Part shown: positions 45,401-51,871 of the stretch, in pieces
How positions within the stretch are numbered: the first letter of the stretch is position 1
Layout: every line of letters begins with the position of its first letter
Assembly (NCBI GenBank): GCA_905221605.1
Contig: CAJNDS010002154.1
Span: 323,517-375,387, forward strand
DNA length: 51,871 nt
Reading direction: 5' to 3'
Source: Symbiodinium natans
Lineage: Eukaryota; Sar; Dinophyceae; Suessiales; Symbiodiniaceae
Made by a program: the position numbers and the translations under genes
Notes under the pieces: generated by a model
The model's database searches: none
Told to the model about the DNA's origin: nothing
The model's input: only the letters and a program-made list of their open reading frames with translations

Positions 45401-48055
45401 GTTTCACTTGTGGTGATCTCCCGAAAGACATCCACGGCTGATGTCACGAATGGAGCAAAGAGCTCAGATGGGATCGAATACCCAACATGACGAAGGCCCA
45501 ACCCCGAGATGTCTTCCACCATTGCACGTGGTTGTCGATACATCTCCAGCGTCAGTTCTATAATTTTGTCAGCGATGAAATAGAGTCTGGTCGACGATTG
45601 CTTGAAAAAGTCAGAGCCTGCTGGTGCTACTTTGAAGAAGTGCAAGAAGAACTCTTGTCGAATGGCCGCCATGGAAGCTTCCGGAAGGCTCATAAACAGA
45701 TCCGCGAGCGCTTTTTCGTGAACCTTGGACTGCACAAATGGCGTGGGCACGCAACACTTTCGGTCAAGCGGTTCGACACCATGTCTCTTTTTCGCCACAC
45801 GAGTGCCGCTGAGACCATCAAGCACTGCCTTTTTCTGCCAAAAGGTTCGACAAACAATAACGAGCAGCCGGTGGCTTACCAAGAACACCTTTCAGCAGTC
45901 GCTCCACATTCCTTAGCTTGCTAACTGTTGGACTGCTCGTCTGGTCATGCATGGAACAGATCACACACAGGTCCCACCGTCACTTTCAGAGCAAGCATCT
46001 GCCAAAGCCAATTCCAAGCCACCTCGGGTCAAGTCAGTGCACCGGCTTCTCATCTTGAAAGACTTGAAAGAGAGCGTGAGCAAGACGCGTCAGTCGCCTC
46101 TAGCAAGTAAAAGTTCAAAGCTGGGCGACTTCGTGATCTGAATCCCATTCGGTGGATACCAGGGACCGCAATGACGCCAGGACAACTGCTTTGAACTCGG
46201 ACAGCACGAAAGTGCCTGCGCTTCATTCTCAGACCAGGGAGGGCGGCTGGGCACCTGCAGAAAAGCTGAGGCTTGTGCCTTGGTATTTTGACAGCACGAG
46301 GGCGAGGACATCGCACTCCTCCTGCATCCTGTAGGGATTGGACACATTGTTCGCAATGGCATCAAGCTGGTCCAAGATCAACGTCATCCAATCATGGTTG
46401 GTCAAGCCCATGACGGCTGCATTGAACAGGAACATATCATTGAACGAACTAGGGACCATCATGCCATCGGTTTGCTTTGTGATGGCCACGCCCTCTCCAT
46501 CAGCTTCTCCCGCAATAGAGTCGACTTCATCCAGCATGTCCGCTGAAATCGTTTTTAATCTTCCAGAGAGGGTCTTGTTATCACTAATTTCTGCGACGTC
46601 CGAGATTCCGGCTGCCTTTTTGTTGGCCGACCTCCAGCTCGTCTGGATAATTCGAATTCGGCTGGCGTACCTTAGGCGGCACTGTTTCTGGACATCCCAA
46701 AAGATCCTCGAGTCTGTCACAGGCTTGCTGCTCTGGTGGATCGCCCAGCTACTCTCGCCTGATGTAGATTAAGGCTCCGCCAGCGTAGTTCAGCAGCAGT
46801 TGGAAGCCGAATCGAGATGTCTCGGTAAACTTTGCACCCAGCTCCTAAGGGGGGATCAAGATATCGGCCACGCTTCAGTTGCACATGTGACATTGTCTGA
46901 CTAGCTCAGTTCCATCATGTCATTCAAGCAAGCAGGGGTGAAGCTGGGCCCGCGTATGTCAAATCGACAGTCCACATGACAACTTCCTTTCACAACCCAC
47001 GCCGCATCCTGGTCAAAAAGCTCGAAGATAGCTTCACGGAAAATGTCCACGCGTGGACTGCTGACTTCCTCCAGCAACAACAATTGCGGCAGCAATCGCA
47101 GGTGAGAAATGGTCACCGATGTGTCATCTTCCAAGCGACAGAAAACGAAACGAGATAGATAATTGGCCCCAACCAAACAGCATGAACTTGCCTTTTCGGC
47201 CAAGCTTCAATATCCAAGTGTTGGAAACCAATGGTCTCCACAATCGTTTTGAGTTGCCCAGGCTTGCCAGCGGCATTCACCAGAGAAGCCAAGGCTGTCA
47301 CAAAACGATTCGCAATCACAGATCTTGGGGTCTTGAACCTGCATAAACGCGGCAGCAGCGTAGGCGAGGACGGCAGGGTACGACAGGTTCACAGCAGCCC
47401 GTGTGTTTCAGACAAGGCACAGGCTTTGGAGGCTTGGCGCGGCCTCGAAAATGGCCGAATAAATGGACTCGCCTGCAGCCTCTTTGCTGCCCATCGTCGC
47501 AAGGAAGGCTGCCCTTAAGAGTCCATGTCATGCCCCTAATGCGCCCTACAAACTCATCGAAGTTCAGCCCCGGAATTGCAAGTTCCAAGAAGCTTCTGGG
47601 AAGGAGTCTCGGGGTAGCATGGTGACAAAGGCATGATGAAGGGCCCTTGAAAGAAGCTAAACGCCGCCTGATCTTGGCAACTCATTCTGGGCCAACGCAT
47701 TCACTCTACAAATCTGTCTTAGACAAACGTCTCCGAACTCAGGCAAGACTTCTTAAAGGAGGCCAAGCGAAGCATGCTCGCTGCAGATCAGTCACAGGCA
47801 ACTTTGCACTTCTTCCACCACATACTGTTCAATCTGGATTTTGTCAAACGTCTGGTCATAGACGGAAAGGTACTTGCTCATTTCAGAAGTAGTGGAAGCC
47901 TCTTTCTCTTCGAAGGATGTCTTCGCGGAGGCCCCCTCCATAGGATCAACTGGGTCATCCATGATGTTGGAGCCATACTTGTCGTCCGCAATAGAATCCT
48001 GCGTGGATCCTTCATTGTAGCTCCCACTCAGCTGCTCCTCAGAGCCCGAGGACAT
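42417..48055 (-). CDS. Gene B: paralogue of gene A, double-globin, ankyrin-like, cation channel protein
   Basis: The proposed start is ATG 48055 (MSSGSEEQLSGSYNEGSTQD), an acidic N-terminus to about 47800. Globin-like domain 1: 47510-47430 (ESIYSAIFEAAPSLQSL), 47325-47195 (RSVIANRFVTALASLVNAAG, GFQHLDIEAWPKR), 47060-46970 (RVDIFREAIFELF), 46850-46745 (FGFQLLLNYAGGALIYIRRE). Linker and start of globin-like domain 2: 46690-46280 (FNDMFLFNAAVMGL), 46200-46130, 46035-45985, 45915-45860. A large exon, 45735-44820, covers the rest of globin 2, the ankyrin-like part and the first membrane approach. Membrane helices: 44755-44580, 44170-43920 (LGNLILLWLLILMATQEP), 43560-43480, 43410-43225. Pore: about 43130-43080. 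S6: 42990-42840 (FLVYAFCILVCIFLISLLVA). C-terminus: 42740-42610 and 42575-42417 (EFNEGDVGVAGGIQVLELAS), ending at a TGA. It lies in tandem with gene A. Confidence 0.8.
44820..45735 (-). CDS. Gene B large exon: globin 2 core and ankyrin-like region without introns
   Basis: About 300 codons are open without interruption, from VHEKALADLFMSLPEASM through FFKVAPAGSDFFKQSSTRLY, GLRHVGYSIPSELFAPFV (candidate haem-ligand His), VSKILVRAISEGSTVVMKAI, SPFYWSIKSGNFNSAKAILG, RRVNYYVKHLVQDLEG and ISRLRISSKQWFVK. The same protein stretch in gene A (35680-33290) is cut by several introns. Loss by recombination with a cDNA is one explanation. Confidence 0.88.
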
Positions 48056-49715
48056 TGCCACCCAAGCCCCTGTCAGACGTGGCTGACAGCTTGAGCATCG
48101 CAATGGCCATGGATATTCTCGGACATTCAACCGACGACAATTCCCTACCTGACTTTCTTAGATGTTGAAAATCTCTTCATGCACTGTTCGGCGGGTGCCA
48201 GGATGCCCCTCTATCAAGTTCAACCGGCTACGCCATAAACCCCGAAACAAGCAGGCATGCTCATTCTCTGAAAAAAGAATGGTTACAACTACCGGCAGCC
48301 GAGCCGGCTGCGCGAAGCTGATGTGGAGGAGTGATGCCCTTCCTTGGCAGCTCTGTGATTCAATCGAATGGCTGAGGTTGTCCCCCAGCATCTGTTGCTA
48401 CTTGTGGCGCCATGAAAATTCTTATGTGGGACCTCATGGCTCTTCTGGGTATGTTGGCTTAGTATCTTTTTGCTGGTATCATTGTAAGAAGATGCTGCAC
48501 AGTAGTACACCCTTAGTAGTGGAATCGTTCTTTCCATGAGCCGGCTGGCTTTCATTGATGAATATGTTGTACAAGTTTAATACTGGAATCGACGTTTTCA
48601 TGAGCCTGCTGGATTTTAGTTGATTTGTAGCGGCTTCGTATAGGAATCGACGTTTCGCTGAGCCGTCTGGATGTGCCTTGATGTGCAGAACAAGCTGCTT
48701 GCTGGGCCGGCTGGATTGTCACTTAGTACAAGCTTAGCACTGGAGTCGACGTTTCTGGGACTGGAATCGATGTTTCCGTGAGCCGGCTAAATTCTCATGA
48801 CCACTGACTTTTGAGGGTATCTTCTGCTTCTGTTTCTTTATCGTTTTTTTGGGGGGATCGCTTGAACCACAATTCTGGCATGAACATGAGTTTTTGTCTC
48901 CACCGCAAGAAACCTCTAGCAACATAAACTCACTTGGAAAGCTGATGTCGGGCTGGCTACTCGGGAAACAGCTTGGGAGAGAGCATTGCCAGCCGATGCA
49001 GCTGCAAAAGCCCACGTCCACGCTGCGGCTGGTGGCAAGAGACAAGCAGGCGGGGGCTCAGAAAATCTATCAGAAGCAAAATGCTGCTGCCCAATGGGCA
49101 TGCTCAGAGAACACTGCCGGGGCCTTCGAGCCATCGTATAGAAGCGGATACTGCCATCTTGTAGACAGATGAAGCCTCACAGCTGGAGCTGCATCGGTCA
49201 TCATCGGTCGTGCTTTTTGGTTTGGTTCTTGCCATCCCAAAGGCAGCTGCTACTGGAAGTGCCTGGGACCCGCTTCTGTATCACTTCCATCGGCCATTTG
49301 AGTCACCTGGCATGGCGAAACATTGCCGCCATGCTAGGCATTCGCCGCGCCCTCTGCGTCTAGAAGAAGCAGACTGCCCGGAGAGCCGCCAATTTGAGCC
49401 AGTGTCTCCAACAAGAACAACCCGACATCCATATTTTCTTCCTCGCCGCTTTGCCGAAGCAGCAGGCGGTCTCTTCATCTGGATTGCAAAAAGGAATGAC
49501 GGCACAATGGGCACATGGCTTCTGGCCCACGACCACCGCACGACTGGGACCCCCCTTCCTTAGATCACCTTCGGACAGCCCATAGTAACAGATCTCCGTC
49601 ATGCACGTCCCGTGGGCTTGGGCTGGCGGCACCCGCACGCGGTTATAAGTATCCGGCCACTGCTGTTCGCTGACATGCCTCCAAGGTTGTCTGCACCTTT
49701 GCTTCTGGCTGGTCC
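48056..49715. other. Upstream of gene B; no supported gene
   Basis: It contains the diverged repeat at 48521-48800 and several short frames on both strands. The plus strand at 48849-49172 and the minus strand at 49045-48734 are both moderately protein-like and cannot be told apart. No family was recognised. Confidence 0.35.
48521..48800. repeat. Diverged tandem repeat with GGAATCGACGTTT...GAGCCGGCTGG units
   Basis: Units resembling GGAATCGACGTTT-C-TGAGCC-GCTGGAT begin near 48522, 48582, 48640, 48742 (GGAGTCGACGTTT) and 48761 (GGAATCGATGTTT). They are spaced irregularly at about 60-100 bp, except for the last, shortened unit. TACAAG-TTTA/GCACTGG words recur between them. The array is old and degenerate. 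Confidence 0.75.
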
Positions 49716-50165
49716 ATGTCTGACAATGGCCTTAGCCGACGCGCTGCCTACCACCTTGCGAATTTATGGCTCCTGTTTCGGAGGCCTGAGGTGCGGGCAG
49801 CCAAGCAGTGCCCCAAGGCCCCCATGCAGAATAAGAAGACCTTCTGGATGCTAGAAGCTGCTAGCAGAAGCAGGAGTTCACACAAAGAAACCGTGCATGA
49901 CGGTGTTGCAAGCACCAGCTTCGACAAGCAAATCCGCGTGCAGAAACACTGGCTTGTCAGCAGCCGGCGTGAAGGTCTCAAAGAAGCGGATGTGCAGGCA
50001 AACATCTGCGGGATCAGGCCTGATGTGGCACTCAGCTCAGCAGGCACAAGCGAAATCTGCTGCACAGCTCTTGCGCAGCTTGTGACAGGTTTGGGCTTGC
50101 AACATACAGCCATGCAGGCAAGCATTGGTTTCGCAAGGTTCCCTAAGGCTGTCACACTGGGCTGA
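49716..50165 (+). CDS. Hypothetical 149-aa ORF, low confidence
   Basis: It begins with ATG (MSDNGLSRRAAYHLANLWLL) and has a mixed, charged composition (KQIRVQKHWLVSSRREGLKE). A minus-strand frame of similar length covers the same bases, so coding on either strand is not established. No motif or neighbour link was found. Confidence 0.2.
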   Translation: MSDNGLSRRAAYHLANLWLLFRRPEVRAAKQCPKAPMQNKKTFWMLEAASRSRSSHKETVHDGVASTSFDKQIRVQKHWLVSSRREGLKEADVQANICGIRPDVALSSAGTSEICCTALAQLVTGLGLQHTAMQASIGFARFPKAVTLG

Positions 50166-51675
50166 CGAGCTGAATGGGAATGTCTAGTTCTTTGCCAAAC
50201 CTGATGCTGACGGCTCAACCTTCTCCCAGCGCCAACGTGAGGCCATGATTGCGCTTGACTTGCTATGGGCTCCGGCTGGAACAGGCTTTCGGCCTGCACA
50301 GCCCAGCTTCATTTCACGCGGTTGAACCCCTGTATCCTCGTTGCGCATCCTTGCAGCCTGAGGACGGTACTGTGGCAACCTCCAGCAGTTCACTTTGAAA
50401 CTCCTCGGGCAAAGTTTCCTTACTGTACCTGTGTACCTGTACCATGTCTACCCCCAGCAGGACTGCACCTGGCATGGTCAACAGGCAGTCCTGCACCTGC
50501 CATCTGTGGAAGAGCTTTGCCTGCTGGGCTGTGCGCTCAGCACAGACATGACTAACATCAATGAGACTTGGCGGGGTTGCAGAAACTAGTTGCCGGATGT
50601 CGTTTTGGCATCCGAAAGCACAACACAATCTGGACCTGCTGTGCCGATCAAGCCTCCAACTGCCACCCCGCACCAACGTCGCTGACCCCAATCTCTCCAG
50701 TCCTGCAGCTCGGATGCCCGATCCATCGATCTCTCACAAGGGTGAAAAATGGCCACCACCGTACTCCACTTGAGGGAGCGGCCGTGTCTCACACGAGCCA
50801 GTTCGCACCAGAAGCTCCCCGCCTGAGGCGGTTAGCAAATGCTGTTTCGCACTGATGACTCACCTCCGTTGTTGAGGCAAGGAATAATGAAATGATGGCC
50901 TTCTGTCTCGACTGGGTATCTCCAGTTGGCGCTCAGCTGAAGCAGCACATCCACATCCTGCTGCCGCCGAAGGCAAGTCTTCCCACGACTTCCTCAATGA
51001 CACTCAAGATGAAGTGTGCCGCCCAGCTTCGGCTCGCTCAGAGCTGGAAGACTTCAAAACCTTGGCGGGCCGCCGTTTCAAGAACTTTCGGGCTCACGAC
51101 CCATGGGCCGAGACATCCCTGCCCAGCTGTGGGAAATCCCTGATGGCCCTGGGAGGCGTCTGTCTGACATTGCGAAGCGGGCTTGCAGCCCTACAAATAA
51201 ATACAACCACCTTGTCAAGTGCCCGTTTTGTTTCGGCTTGGAAGGTTTAGGGTTCAGGGTCGGCCGACACTGAAGGCCCGCTACGAGCAGGTGGTATGAG
51301 AGGCCTGACACAGGGGGAGAAACAAGAGGAGCATGAGTGCACGAGAAGGTTGAGAGGTGGTCGGTTGAACTCTTTTACATCTTTTCTTGTGCTCTTTCAA
51401 ATCGGTGCAGCAAATGCAAAGGTTTGGGCTTTCGAGTGCAACTCGGGCTGAAGTTTAGGGGTGTCTAGAGGACGCTGTCAGCAAGGCAGGCCGCTCACCG
51501 CCCCAAAAGCAAGGTCCGGCGCGTCCCAAGGGAATCCTAAAAATCTTCGGGTGTTTGTGTTTCATTGTCGGGAGTTTTTGTTGGTTCTTTGGGCTTGCAA
51601 TTTTGCTCTTGGTTGTTTTCGCCTGTTTGCGATGTGTTCTGTTCGCCTGCTTTTGTTTCTTAATGTGTGGGCGTC

Positions 51676-51679
<4 letters not shown>
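50166..51679. other. Unresolved sequence at the right end
   Basis: Several short plus-strand frames at 50892-51273 are moderately protein-like (for example RAHDPWAETSLPSCGKSL) but cannot be assembled. A TTTAGGGTTCAGGG stretch at 51246 resembles one and a half degenerate telomere-type units and is probably chance. From 51500 the sequence becomes T/G-rich. Confidence 0.3.
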
Positions 51680-51707
<28 letters not shown>

Positions 51708-51871
51708 CGTGTGCGTGTGCGTGTGCGTGTGCGTGTGCGTGTGCGTGTGCGTGTGTGCGTGTGTGCGTGTGTGCGTGTGTGCGTGTGTGCGTGTGTGCGT
51801 GTGTGCGTGTGTGCGTGTGTGCGTGTGTGCGTGTGTGCGTGTGTGCGTGTGTGCGTGTGTGCGTGTGTGCG
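51670..51871. repeat. (TG)n / (GTGTGTGC)n microsatellite running off the window
   Basis: (GT)n passes through GTGTGC hexamers into regular GTGTGTGC octamers up to the last base. The end of the array lies outside the window. Confidence 0.97.

Noticed and set aside
51246-51260. TTTAGGGTTCAGGG resembling telomeric repeats
   Set aside because: Only one exact unit and one degenerate unit; far too short to support a telomere or interstitial telomeric array.

Overview
The window reads as nuclear DNA of a dinoflagellate, most likely a suessialean or Symbiodiniaceae-type alga. This is inferred from gene content. There are intron-dense host genes all on one strand, a pentatricopeptide-repeat (PPR) gene whose repeats carry the ISACEK-type helix common in these algae, and two copies of a large globin-plus-ion-channel protein family that I recall as dinoflagellate-expanded. 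No rRNA, tRNA, CRISPR array or bacterial operon signal was seen. A run of 100 N (19776-19875) marks a scaffold join.

Region 1 (1-7992, minus strand) is a non-LTR retrotransposon. ORF1 (1024 aa) has an RRM-like segment and a Cys-rich segment. One in-frame TGA separates it from ORF2, which stays open to the window's left edge. ORF2 carries, in order, an APE-type endonuclease, an RNase H and a reverse transcriptase. The RNase H lies upstream of the RT, the reverse of the usual LINE order.

Region 2 (8117-19665, plus strand) is the most unusual part: at least six intronless same-strand ORFs over about 11.5 kb. The fifth ORF is a Penelope-like reverse transcriptase with a divergent GIY-YIG-like segment at its N-terminus. 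Its companions include an SR-rich protein with a membrane-like tail, a coiled-coil protein, a Pro/Gln/His-rich protein with a conserved C-terminal domain, and two unrecognised proteins. I interpret it as a giant multi-ORF Penelope-type retroelement, with apparent frameshifts near both ends.

Region 3 (about 19888-29880, minus strand) is one or two multi-exon PPR genes. They contain large simple repeats and a single-exon ORF (24558-25331) that may be nested in an intron.

Region 4 (30705-39091, minus strand; gene A) and region 6 (42417-48055, minus strand; gene B) are paralogues. Each encodes an acidic N-terminus, two globin-like domains, an ankyrin-like stretch and a six-helix cation-channel domain. 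Their intron positions differ in both directions, and their pore segments have diverged. Region 5, between them, holds mostly nothing recognisable, a 44-nt poly-G tract and a small plus-strand two-exon candidate. The right end (48056-51871) is poorly resolved and finishes in a TG/TGCG microsatellite that runs off the window.

Exon limits in the host genes are approximate. They come from homology between the two paralogues and repeat logic, not from transcripts.
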